Positions 1 through 6,370 of a stretch of 12,517 bases of DNA are shown here, one piece after another (positions within the stretch are counted from its first letter, which is position 1; each line of letters starts with the position of its first letter). The translations under genes were made by a program, and so were the position numbers. Source of the DNA: an uncultured Clostridium sp. (GTDB lineage: Bacteria; Bacillota; Clostridia; TANB77; CAG-508). The notes below the pieces were generated by a model. That model made no database searches. It was not told where the DNA came from and worked only from the letters and a program-made list of their open reading frames with translations. The stretch is taken from assembly GCA_947062645.1 (NCBI GenBank), contig CAMSQT010000015.1, positions 1 to 12,517 of the forward strand, given 5' to 3'.

Positions 1-46
1 AGATGAGGCATTGTGACTGGAGTTCAGACGTGTGCTCTTCCGATCT
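1..46 (+). other. Illumina P7 adapter and index (artefact)
   Basis: Positions 13-46 are the standard Illumina P7-side adapter, starting GTGACTGGAGTTCAGACG and ending GCTCTTCCGATCT. Positions 1-4 (AGAT) and 5-12 (index GAGGCATT) belong to the same adapter. This is technical sequence, not genome. Positions 2-46 are the exact reverse complement of 12473-12517, which gives the contig a false terminal inverted repeat. Confidence 0.99.
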
Positions 47-384
47 TTAAAAAAGTGTGTATACTTGCAAAATCTAATTTCTAAATAGAAATAAAACCGA
101 AATTTGTCGAAAAATGCGACGAAAAGTTACTAAAATCTTTAAAATAACTTGAAAAAAGTGGAAATTTATGTTTTAATAGAAAAAGCAATATTTTTAAATT
201 GCAAAAAATCAATCAATTGTATCAAAAAAATTTTTATCATTTTTTAATCAACATTCCAAAAATTTGTTAAGAAAACGAAAGGAAGTGAAAAAACATTAAA
301 AAGCAAGAAAACAGATGAAAAAGTAAGAAAAACCACCATTTTACTTTAAAATAAAAATTGACTATCAAAGCAAAATAAATTATA
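47..384. other. AT-rich non-coding stretch upstream of rpn
   Basis: No convincing coding region is seen in this stretch of about 340 bases, which is dominated by A and T runs. It contains a small hairpin (ATTTCT-AAAT-AGAAAT, about 78-93), a Spo0A-box-like string TTTGTCGAAAAA at 103-114, a possible weak promoter (TTGAAA 149-154, 17-base spacer, TTTAAT 172-177), and the strong promoter at 358-386. The left end is cut at the adapter, so what lies upstream is unknown. Confidence 0.6.
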
Positions 385-386
385 AT
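358..386 (+). promoter_or_regulatory. Sigma-A type promoter of rpn
   Basis: TTGACT at 358-363 and TATAAT at 381-386 are separated by 17 bases, a near-perfect vegetative promoter. The expected transcription start is near 392-394. That is inside or just past the ribosome binding site GAGAGGAG (387-394) of the gene it serves, so the transcript would have a very short leader. Confidence 0.75.
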
Positions 387-402
387 GAGAGGAGACAAAA
401 CT

Positions 403-1443
403 ATGATGGAATTTACCATGGTGGATTATTGGAGATATCAAACAAAATTCCCAAGAAACATCGTATTAAGTGATCAAGAAGAAAAATATGGAAGCCAAAA
501 GACACATCAATATCATGACAAAGTATTCAAAAAAATATTAGACAATAAAAAAGAATTTATCCATTTAATAAAAAGATATACACAATATCAAACTGCAAAT
601 TTAGAAGAGGAAAAACTAGAAAAATGTAGTCCAAAACTTATTACATCTAGTTTCAAAGCAAAAGAATTAGACATTATTTATAAAGTAAAAGGAAGAGATG
701 TATTTATCATAATAGAGCATCAAAGCACAATTGATTATAAAATGCCAGAAAGAATGACAGAATATTGTATACAATTAATTCGAACAATAAAAGAAGGTAG
801 CAAAACAGAAACAGGGCTGTATCCTTTAATATGTCCAATTGTATTCTACACAGGAAGAAAAAAATGGGATGCACCTATGTCGCTAACAGACATGCAAGAG
901 GAGTATTATGGTTTTGAACCATTACACTACCCTAGATACAACTTAATTGATATTAATGATTACACAAAAGAAGAGTTACTGTTAGATAACACAGCAGTAG
1001 CAAAAGCTATATTATTTGAAAAACTAAGTACAAAAGAAGAAATGAAGCAAATGCTAGAAATCTTAACTAAAAAAGAATTAACCAAACAAGAAAATAAATA
1101 TTTGCAAGTTATCTTAAATTATTCAAATGATGTAAGAAAAAAATTGGATAGTGAAGATATCCTAAAATATCAAGAAATTTTAGAAGGAGGAGTTAACATG
1201 ACAAATTTTGAAAGGTTATTAATTGAACTAATTGAAGAGAAATATGAAAAAAGAAGAATCATGGAAGAAGAAGCAAAAAAGAAAGGACAGAAAATAGGAC
1301 AGAAAATAGGGCAGAAAAATAGTCTACAAAAAGTAATTAGTAATATGTTAAAACTAAAAATGAATGATAAGACAATTCTTGATGTAACACAGATAGATAA
1401 AAACGAGTTACAAAAAATAAAACAAGAATTAAAAGTTTGTTAA
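403..1443 (+). CDS. Rpn family PD-(D/E)XK nuclease (YhgA-like)
   Basis: A protein of 346 residues matching the Rpn/YhgA-like family (recombination-promoting nuclease, formerly 'putative transposase'). The N-terminal domain has the family opening HDKVFKKIL and the nuclease core ELDIIYKV...IIIEHQS. In numbering from the chosen start, D90, E105 and Q107 fit the D-x14-E-x-Q form of the PD-(D/E)XK site. The usual DYKMPERM...YC segment follows. The C-terminal part is lysine- and glutamate-rich, probably coiled coil, with three GQKI/N repeats and a short helical end. Family members are DNA endonucleases, and some are toxic anti-phage proteins. Start: ATG 403 has GAGAGGAG 8 bases upstream; the in-frame ATG at 385 lies inside the -10 box and is unlikely. 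It stands alone between a promoter and a terminator. It contains no CGG codon. Function in this organism is inferred from family only. Confidence 0.88.
   Translation: MMEFTMVDYWRYQTKFPRNIVLSDQEEKYGSQKTHQYHDKVFKKILDNKKEFIHLIKRYTQYQTANLEEEKLEKCSPKLITSSFKAKELDIIYKVKGRDVFIIIEHQSTIDYKMPERMTEYCIQLIRTIKEGSKTETGLYPLICPIVFYTGRKKWDAPMSLTDMQEEYYGFEPLHYPRYNLIDINDYTKEELLLDNTAVAKAILFEKLSTKEEMKQMLEILTKKELTKQENKYLQVILNYSNDVRKKLDSEDILKYQEILEGGVNMTNFERLLIELIEEKYEKRRIMEEEAKKKGQKIGQKIGQKNSLQKVISNMLKLKMNDKTILDVTQIDKNELQKIKQELKVC
1198..1443 (+). CDS. Probable intragenic C-terminal product of rpn (RpnS-like)
   Basis: An in-frame ATG (codon 266 of the chosen rpn start) is preceded by AGAAGGAGG at 1182-1190, 7 bases away. 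This is the best Shine-Dalgarno of the locus and better placed than that of the full-length gene. It would make an 81-residue protein consisting of the charged coiled-coil region, the GQK repeats and the C-terminal helices, without the nuclease domain. In Escherichia coli, some rpn genes are known to encode a smaller in-frame C-terminal protein that blocks the full-length toxic nuclease. Seen here: the ribosome binding site, the start and the frame. Inferred: that it is translated and acts as an antitoxin. The site could be a chance purine-rich glutamate/glycine coding stretch, but its strength and spacing make that less likely. Confidence 0.7.
   Translation: MTNFERLLIELIEEKYEKRRIMEEEAKKKGQKIGQKIGQKNSLQKVISNMLKLKMNDKTILDVTQIDKNELQKIKQELKVC
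1285..1320 (+). repeat. Three 12-base tandem repeats inside rpn
   Basis: GGACAGAAAATA occurs twice, followed by a degenerate third copy (GGGCAGAAAAAT). Each unit encodes G-Q-K-I or G-Q-K-N. The unit length keeps the frame, so copy-number change would lengthen or shorten the C-terminal region of both the full-length and the internal product. Confidence 0.85.
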
Positions 1444-1466
1444 GAAAAGAGTAAAATATAGCAAAT

Positions 1467-1492
1467 AAAAAGGAGCAAAAAAACTCCTTTTT
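1467..1492. terminator. Bidirectional intrinsic terminator between rpn and asd
   Basis: AAAAAGGAG (1467-1475) pairs with CTCCTTTTT (1484-1492) around an 8-base A-rich loop. Runs of A before and T after the GC part make it a terminator in both directions, for rpn (+) and for the convergent asd (-), whose stop is at 1514-1516. Confidence 0.85.
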
Positions 1493-1513
1493 AAGTAAGG
1501 TAGAAAAAAGGGA

Positions 1514-2502
1514 TTACATCAAATTTTCCAAAATTTGTACAGCATTAGTAGCAGCCCCTTTTCTTAAATTATCTGCCACAACCCATAAATTTAAACCATT
1601 TTGGACACTAAAATCTCGTCTAATTCTACCGAACAAAAACCTCATCATTGCCATTTGCTTTACTTGCCAAAGGATAATAATTCTTTTCTGGATTATCAAC
1701 TACCACAATATTTTTAGAATTTTCTAAAAGTAAATGTACATCATAAACATCAAAATCCTTTTCCAAGGTCACATTAATAGATTCACCATGGCAATTAGCA
1801 ACAGGAACCCTAACACAAGTTGCAGTAATTTTTAAGTCGGGACGATGTAAAATCTTTTTTGTTTCTTCTATCATTTTATATTCTTCTTTTGTATAGCCAT
1901 GTTCCATAAAAACATCAATATGGGGAATACAATTATTATAAATAGAACAAGGGAATTTCTTTAAATCTTTTCCACTTGCCTTGCTTTCTAAATCCTCAAT
2001 GCCAGACCTACCAGCACCTGAAACGGCTTGATAGGTAGAATACACAATTCGTTCAATATGATATTTTATATCAATTGTTTTTAAAGGAAGCATAGCTTGA
2101 ATGGTAGAACAATTAGGATTAGCAATAATGCCATTATGTAATAAAATATCTTCTGGATTCACTTCTGGAACAACTAAAGGAACATCAGGATGCATACGAA
2201 AGTAACTGCTATTATCAATAACAATACAGCCCTTTGAAACAGCAATTGGGGCATATTCTTGAGAAATACTGCCACCAGCACAGAAGATAGCATAATCAAA
2301 AGAGGTATTAAATGAATCTTTTGTTAATTCTTGTAGGATATAATTTTGGTTTAAAAATTTTATTTTACTACCTGCAGATTTTTTCGAAGAAAATAGTGTA
2401 TAAGTAATATGAGGAAAAGCTTTTTCTTCTAATACTCGTAAAACGGTTCTTCCTACTAAACCGACTAGCGCCAACAATGGCAACTTTGTAATTTGATCCC
2501 AT
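1514..2502 (-). CDS. asd: Aspartate-semialdehyde dehydrogenase, needs two +1 shifts at CGG
   Basis: Catalyses NADPH-dependent reduction of aspartyl phosphate to aspartate semialdehyde in lysine, threonine, methionine and diaminopimelate synthesis. The start ATG (2502-2500) has AGGAGG 8 bases upstream. The reading is in three parts on the minus strand: 2502-2464, 2462-1632 and 1630-1514. The single C at 2463 and the C at 1631 must be skipped; both belong to in-phase CGG codons. The joined protein is 328 residues, a normal length. Visible motifs: the nucleotide-binding VGASGLVG (the first shift supplies its second conserved glycine), the catalytic cysteine in NPNCST (about C131), VSGAGRSG, the catalytic histidine in RVPVANCHGES (about H238), then VFVGRIRRD (second shift) and DNLRKGAATNAVQ. 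Without shifting, translation makes neither a proper N-terminus nor the C-terminus. All other conserved segments are intact, so it does not look like a decaying pseudogene. Confidence 0.93.
1629..1631 (-). other. CGG +1 shift site, asd 3' part
   Basis: Minus-strand reading is GTT-CGG-TAG in the old frame. Skipping C1631 gives GTT-GGT-AGA-ATT, which restores the conserved VFVGRIRRD segment. The old frame meets a stop immediately after CGG. Confidence 0.92.
2461..2463 (-). other. CGG +1 shift site, asd 5' part
   Basis: Minus-strand reading is GCT-AGT-CGG-TTT in the old frame. Skipping C2463 gives AGT-GGT-TTA-GTA, completing the nucleotide-binding motif GASGLVG at codons 11-17. The old frame stays open for many codons, so no stop is needed to cause the shift. 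Confidence 0.92.
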
Positions 2503-2532
2503 GGAAAAGACCTCCTAAAAACAATAAAATTA

Positions 2533-2560
2533 TTTATAAAATATGCGAAATTTATTGAAA
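2533..2560 (-). promoter_or_regulatory. Possible asd promoter
   Basis: On the minus strand TTTCAA (2560-2555) and TATAAA (2538-2533) are 16 bases apart, about 30 bases before the asd start codon. The match to consensus is modest and the region is very AT-rich, so the call is weak. Confidence 0.35.
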
Positions 2561-2627
2561 TTGTTACATAAGAAAAGACAAGCTATTTGCCAAAATCTTA
2601 AAAAACAATTAAATTTTCCAAAAAACA

Positions 2628-2656
2628 TTGCATAAAATTTACAATAATAGTATAAT
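2628..2656 (+). promoter_or_regulatory. Promoter of the glycosyltransferase gene
   Basis: TTGCAT (2628-2633), a 17-base spacer and a perfect TATAAT (2651-2656), about 55 bases before the start codon. The -35 and -10 hexamers and the spacing are identical to the rimP promoter at 3998-4026. Confidence 0.8.
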
Positions 2657-2711
2657 AAAAAAAGAAGCATAATAAAATTAAGAAAAGAAACCAAAAAAGG
2701 AAGGTAAAAAA

Positions 2712-3980
2712 ATGGATTATTTATATATACTAAGAGAAGCACTTGTATGGACCATAACAATATTTTGGCTATACCAAATCATGGTAAGTTTATGCTCATT
2801 AGTAAAAATCAAAGACAAACCATTAAGAACAAACAAAGACCACAAATTTATGGCAATCATACCAGCGCACAACGAAGAAGCAGTCGTTGGAAACTTAGTA
2901 GAAAGTCTAAAAAAACAAAACTATAATAAAGAACTATATGACATCTATGTAATAGCAGACAACTGTACAGACAACACAGCAAAAGTAGCAAAAGAAGCTG
3001 GAGCCATTGTATACGAAAGATTTAATAATACTGAAAAAACCAAAGGTTATGCCTTAGACTGGTTTTTACAACAAAAAATCGAAGAAAATGCTTCTTATGA
3101 TGCCTTTTTTGTATTTGATGCTGACAACATTGTAGACAGAAACTTTATCAAAAACATGAATAAAAAACTATGCCAAGGAGAAGACGTCGTACAAGGATAT
3201 AGAGACATCAAGAATCCAACAGACAGTTGGATAACAGCAGGATATGCTATCTTTTACTGGACTATGCACAGATTTTATCACTTAGCAAGATACAACTTAG
3301 GATTATCACCATTATTAAATGGAACAGGCTTTATGGTAAGATTTGATGTTATCAAGCCAGAAGGAGGACTAAAAACAGTAACCTTAACAGAAGACATCGA
3401 ATTTTCCTTAAAAAGAATTATCAGAGGAAAAAGACTTGGTTGGGCAACAGATGCTATTGTCTATGACGAGCAACCAGTAGGGTTTAAGCAAAGTTGGTCA
3501 CAAAGAAGCAGATGGACAGTAGGTCATATGCAATGTATTAAAGAATATACCAAGCAACTAGCAGTTGCTGCTAAAGAAAATAAAACCATGATGAACTTTG
3601 ATGGCTTCTTATATATTATAGGAAGTATACCAATGTTTATTGTAACTTTAATCTTACTTGCAACAAACTTTTTAATGTATGCTGGAAATGGAATGACAGA
3701 AATGGAATTAGTAATAAACATCTTAAGATATTTAGTGCCAACATTTCTTTTACCAATTGGAACAGCAGTAATTGTAATGCTGTTAGATAGAAGACCAATT
3801 AAACCAATGCTAAAAGGATTAGCATGTTATCCACTATTTATGGGATCATGGTTACTAATCAATTTTAAATGTCTATTTAAAAGAGAAACAACATGGGAAA
3901 AAATCGAACATGTAAGAAATATTAAAATTGGTGGAGACGTAGAAGAAGAGCAATCAGTACACATTTTAGAAAAAGTTTAA
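2712..3980 (+). CDS. Membrane GT2 glycosyltransferase, processive type
   Basis: A 422-residue family 2 glycosyltransferase that transfers sugar from a nucleotide donor at the cytoplasmic membrane. An N-terminal membrane segment (about 4-31) is followed by the catalytic domain: IIPAHNEE (49-56), the metal-binding DAD (136-138), the TED catalytic-base motif (226-228) and QRSRW (264-268). D, DxD, TED and Q-x-x-RW together are the signature of processive enzymes such as cellulose, hyaluronan or poly-N-acetylglucosamine synthases. Three or so membrane segments follow (about 296-325, 333-358, 369-390), then a charged cytoplasmic tail. ATG 2712 is preceded by AAGGAAGG 7 bases upstream. It has its own promoter, no partner polysaccharide genes nearby and no clear terminator before the rimP promoter. 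The product sugar cannot be told from sequence. It contains no CGG codon and reads in a single frame. Confidence 0.88.
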   Translation: MDYLYILREALVWTITIFWLYQIMVSLCSLVKIKDKPLRTNKDHKFMAIIPAHNEEAVVGNLVESLKKQNYNKELYDIYVIADNCTDNTAKVAKEAGAIVYERFNNTEKTKGYALDWFLQQKIEENASYDAFFVFDADNIVDRNFIKNMNKKLCQGEDVVQGYRDIKNPTDSWITAGYAIFYWTMHRFYHLARYNLGLSPLLNGTGFMVRFDVIKPEGGLKTVTLTEDIEFSLKRIIRGKRLGWATDAIVYDEQPVGFKQSWSQRSRWTVGHMQCIKEYTKQLAVAAKENKTMMNFDGFLYIIGSIPMFIVTLILLATNFLMYAGNGMTEMELVINILRYLVPTFLLPIGTAVIVMLLDRRPIKPMLKGLACYPLFMGSWLLINFKCLFKRETTWEKIEHVRNIKIGGDVEEEQSVHILEKV

Positions 3981-3997
3981 AAAAATATAAAAAAAGC

Positions 3998-4026
3998 TTG
4001 CATTTCTACCAAAAATTGGGTATAAT
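3998..4026 (+). promoter_or_regulatory. Promoter of the rimP-nusA-infB operon
   Basis: TTGCAT (3998-4003), 17 bases, then TATAAT (4021-4026), lying just after the glycosyltransferase stop. The predicted start near 4033 gives a leader of about 65 bases containing the hairpin at 4051-4077. Confidence 0.82.
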
Positions 4027-4050
4027 AAAGCAAGAAACATAAAAAACTAG

Positions 4051-4077
4051 CAAGAGTGGGAACCAATCCCACTCTTG
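4051..4077 (+). ncRNA. Leader hairpin before rimP
   Basis: CAAGAGTGGG (4051-4060) pairs perfectly over 10 bases with CCCACTCTTG (4068-4077) around the loop AACCAAT. No run of T follows, so it is not an intrinsic terminator. It ends 10 bases before the rimP ribosome binding site GGGAGG (4090-4095). A role in transcript stability or autogenous control by an operon product such as NusA is possible but is inference only. Confidence 0.6.
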
Positions 4078-4099
4078 ATTGCTTAAAAAGGGAGGAAAA

Positions 4100-4577
4100 A
4101 TGGCAAGTATTGAAGAAAGAGTAGAAAATCTACTAAAGCCAACCATAGAAAAAATAGGATATGAACTTTATGACGTAGAATATGCCAAAGAAGGGAAAAA
4201 CTTTTTTTTACGAATCTTTATTGATAAACAAGAAGGAATTGACTTAACTGATTGTGAAAAAGTAAATGAAGCCATAAATGATATCTTAGATGATGCTGAC
4301 TATATAAAAGAGCAATACTTTTTAGAAGTATCATCACCTGGCATTGAAAGAGTCTTAAAAAAAGATAGGCATTTAGAGCAAAATAAGGGCAAAGAAATTC
4401 AAATCAAATTATTTCAAAAAGACGAAGGAGCAAAAAAAGAATACCAAGGGATATTAAAAGATTTTAAAGAAACAACCGTAACTATTAGTCTTACAGACGA
4501 AGAGCGGTAAAATAATAGAAGAAAAAGAAATAGAACGTAAAAACATAGCACAAATAAAAACAATATATCATTGGTAA
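4100..4577 (+). CDS. rimP: Ribosome maturation factor RimP, needs one +1 shift at CGG
   Basis: RimP assists 30S subunit maturation in the cytoplasm. The frame from ATG 4100 (GGGAGG 4 bases upstream) gives 135 residues and then meets CGG (4505-4507) and TAA. Skipping C4505 continues as GKIIEEKEI...IYHW to a stop at 4575-4577, for a total of 158 residues, the usual family length. The added 23 residues are the normal end of the C-terminal SH3-like domain, where family members read 'G-K-x-I' followed by basic residues and I-A-x-I-x. N-terminal landmarks: GYELYDVEY, LRIFIDK, YFLEVSSPGIERVL. First gene of the operon; its restored stop is 5 bases before the nusA ribosome binding site, whereas the unshifted frame would stop 67 bases earlier. 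Confidence 0.93.
4505..4507 (+). other. CGG +1 shift site, rimP
   Basis: The old frame reads GAA-GAG-CGG-TAA. Skipping C4505 gives GAG-GGT-AAA-ATA and restores the C-terminal strand of RimP. A stop codon follows CGG directly in the old frame. Confidence 0.92.
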
Positions 4578-4600
4578 GAAAAAGGGAGGAATTAGAAAAA

Positions 4601-5701
4601 ATGAAGAAAGAAGCAATTGATAATAAAGAACTAATTTTAGCATTGGAGGAATTAGAAAAAGAAAAAGGAATAAAAAAGGATTACTTATTAGAATCCATTG
4701 AAACAGCGTTAGTAACTGCTTACAAAAGAAACTTTGATTCCTTAGAAAACGTAAAAGTACAAATGGATCAAAAAACAGGAGCAACCCATGTGTATTCTTT
4801 AAAAGAAGTAGTAAAAAGAGTAATGGATAAAGAAACACAAATAAACTTAAAAGAAGCACAAAAAATTAATCCAGACTTTAAAGAAGGAGACATGGTAGAA
4901 ACAGAAATTGTACCAAGAGATTTTGGTAGAATTGCAGCACAAACAGCAAAACAAGTAATTATTCAAAAATTAAGAGAAGCAGAAAGAGAAATAATTTACA
5001 CAGAATTCAATGACAGAAAAGGAGAAATCGTATCAGGATTAATTCAAAAAGCCGATAGAAGTATTGTAGTAATGGACTTAGGAAAATTAGAAGGAGTTAT
5101 GCCAGCAAAAGAGCAAATTCCAACCGAAAACTACCGTGTAAATGACAAAATAAAAGGTTATGTGCTAGATGTAGAAAAAGGAGCAAAAGGTACTCCACAA
5201 GTAATTGTATCCAGAAGTCATCCAGACTTTGTAAGAAAATTATTAGAATTTGAAATACCAGAAATCTATGAAGGAGTTATCGAGATAAAAAGTGTATCAA
5301 GAGATCCTGGCTATAGAAGCAAAGTAGCTGTTTACTCACCAGATCCAAACATTGACCCAGTAGGTTCTTGTGTTGGACAAAAAGGAGTTAGAATCCAAAA
5401 TGTAATTAATGAACTAAATGGGGAAAAAATCGATGTCATAGAATGGAATGAAGACCCATCTATCTATATTGCATCAGCCTTATTACCAGCAAAAATCTTA
5501 GCAGCAGACATCAAAGAAGAAGAAAAATTTGCACAAGTAATCGTGCCAGACGATCAATTATCTTTAGCAATTGGAAAATCTGGTCAAAATGCAAGACTAG
5601 CGGCAAGATTAACCAATTGGAAAATTGATATTAAATCTGAAACACAATTTAGACAAATGCTAATGGAAAAACAAGAAATACCAGAGAATACAGAAGAATA
5701 A
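4601..5701 (+). CDS. nusA: Transcription factor NusA
   Basis: NusA binds RNA polymerase and RNA and modulates pausing, termination and antitermination. The chosen ATG 4601 has AGGGAGGA (4583-4590) 10 bases upstream; a TTG at 4571 in the same frame lies before this site and overlaps the end of rimP. The 366-residue protein has the N-terminal polymerase-binding domain (about 1-125), the S1 domain (KGEIVSGLI...KIKGYVLDVE, about 133-200), KH1 with GSCVGQKGVRIQ and KH2 with LAIGKSGQNARLAARL. It ends shortly after KH2, as in other Firmicutes that lack the acidic repeats of proteobacterial NusA. A CGG trinucleotide at 5601-5603 is out of phase (GCG-GCA) and causes no break. Confidence 0.97.
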   Translation: MKKEAIDNKELILALEELEKEKGIKKDYLLESIETALVTAYKRNFDSLENVKVQMDQKTGATHVYSLKEVVKRVMDKETQINLKEAQKINPDFKEGDMVETEIVPRDFGRIAAQTAKQVIIQKLREAEREIIYTEFNDRKGEIVSGLIQKADRSIVVMDLGKLEGVMPAKEQIPTENYRVNDKIKGYVLDVEKGAKGTPQVIVSRSHPDFVRKLLEFEIPEIYEGVIEIKSVSRDPGYRSKVAVYSPDPNIDPVGSCVGQKGVRIQNVINELNGEKIDVIEWNEDPSIYIASALLPAKILAADIKEEEKFAQVIVPDDQLSLAIGKSGQNARLAARLTNWKIDIKSETQFRQMLMEKQEIPENTEE

Positions 5702-5755
5702 AAAGCAAATAAAACATAATTAAAAGTAACAAACATAAAATAAAAGAAGGACACG

Positions 5756-5781
5756 TTTGGAAAACTTAAAGCTTTTCCGAA
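5756..5781 (+). other. Hairpin in the nusA-ylxR gap
   Basis: TTTGGAAAA (5756-5764) can pair with TTTTCCGAA (5773-5781) around an 8-base loop, with one G-U pair. No T run follows, so it is not a typical terminator. It sits just before the ylxR ribosome binding site. Its role, if any, is unknown. Confidence 0.45.
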
Positions 5782-5799
5782 GTAAGAAAGGAAATCGGA

Positions 5800-6063
5800 A
5801 TGAAAAAAAATATGCCACAAAGAACCTGTATGGGCTGTAATACGAAAAAAGATAAAAAAGAACTAATTCGTATTGTAAAAAACAAAGAAAACCAAATAAG
5901 TGTTGACAAAACAGGAAAACAAGAAGGTAGAGGAGCTTATATTTGCCATAACATAAAATGCTTTGAAAAAGTAACCAAATCAAAACGATTAGAAAAAGCA
6001 TTAGAAACAAAAATAACAGAAGAAATTTATGAAGATTTAAGAGGTGTCATTCTTGAAAAATAA
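5800..6063 (+). CDS. ylxR: YlxR family RNA-binding protein (DUF448)
   Basis: An 87-residue basic protein with the family opening MPQRTCMGC (C10, C13), then ELIRIVK and GRGAYICHNIKCFE (a second cysteine pair), then a short helical end. The family is found between nusA and infB in Firmicutes; the Bacillus protein is reported to bind the RNase P RNA and modulate RNase P. ATG 5800 has AAAGGA 7 bases upstream. A second ATG at 5812 (MPQRTC) is the classic family start and cannot be excluded. The 3' end overlaps ylxQ by 11 bases, which suggests translational coupling. Confidence 0.93.
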   Translation: MKKNMPQRTCMGCNTKKDKKELIRIVKNKENQISVDKTGKQEGRGAYICHNIKCFEKVTKSKRLEKALETKITEEIYEDLRGVILEK

Positions 6064-6370
6064 AATATTAGGTTTAATTGGATTAGCGACAAGAGCAGGA
6101 GGAATTTGCTTTGGGGCAGATAGCGTAGAGCAGGAAATGAAAAAGAAAAAGGTAAAATTAATTATCGTAGCAACAGATGCATCAAACAGAACCAAAGAAA
6201 AATTTCAAACATTAAGTGAACAAAATCAGGTGCCAATTATAATAGAGGGGGAAATCGAAATTTTAAGTAAAGCAATAGGAAAATCCAATAAAGCAATTAT
6301 TGGAATAAAAAATGAAAACATAGCAAAAGAAGTAATGAAAATAAAAAATGGGGGTGAACATATTGGGTAA
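6053..6370 (+). CDS. ylxQ: YlxQ, L7Ae-family RNA-binding protein
   Basis: A small L7Ae/L30e-type RNA-binding protein (105 residues), a standard member of the nusA-infB operon that probably recognises kink-turn RNA. Family features: KILGLIGLATRAGGICFG at the N-terminus and KLIIVATDASNRTKEKF in the middle. The start is taken as TTG 6053 because GAGGTG (6041-6046) lies 6 bases upstream and the family begins at K-N-K-x-L-G-L; a GTG at 6044 is part of that binding site. It overlaps ylxR by 11 bases and infB by 8. Confidence 0.9.
   Translation: MKNKILGLIGLATRAGGICFGADSVEQEMKKKKVKLIIVATDASNRTKEKFQTLSEQNQVPIIIEGEIEILSKAIGKSNKAIIGIKNENIAKEVMKIKNGGEHIG

Noticed and set aside
385..402. Upstream ATG 385 as the rpn start
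   Set aside because: It lies inside the TATAAT box with no ribosome binding site; ATG 403 has GAGAGGAG at the right distance.
4051..4077. Intrinsic terminator before rimP
   Set aside because: The stem is strong, but no T run follows and it lies between a good promoter and the gene that promoter serves.
5756..5781. Terminator after nusA
   Set aside because: The weak AT-rich stem ends in GAAG with no T run and lies next to the ylxR ribosome binding site.
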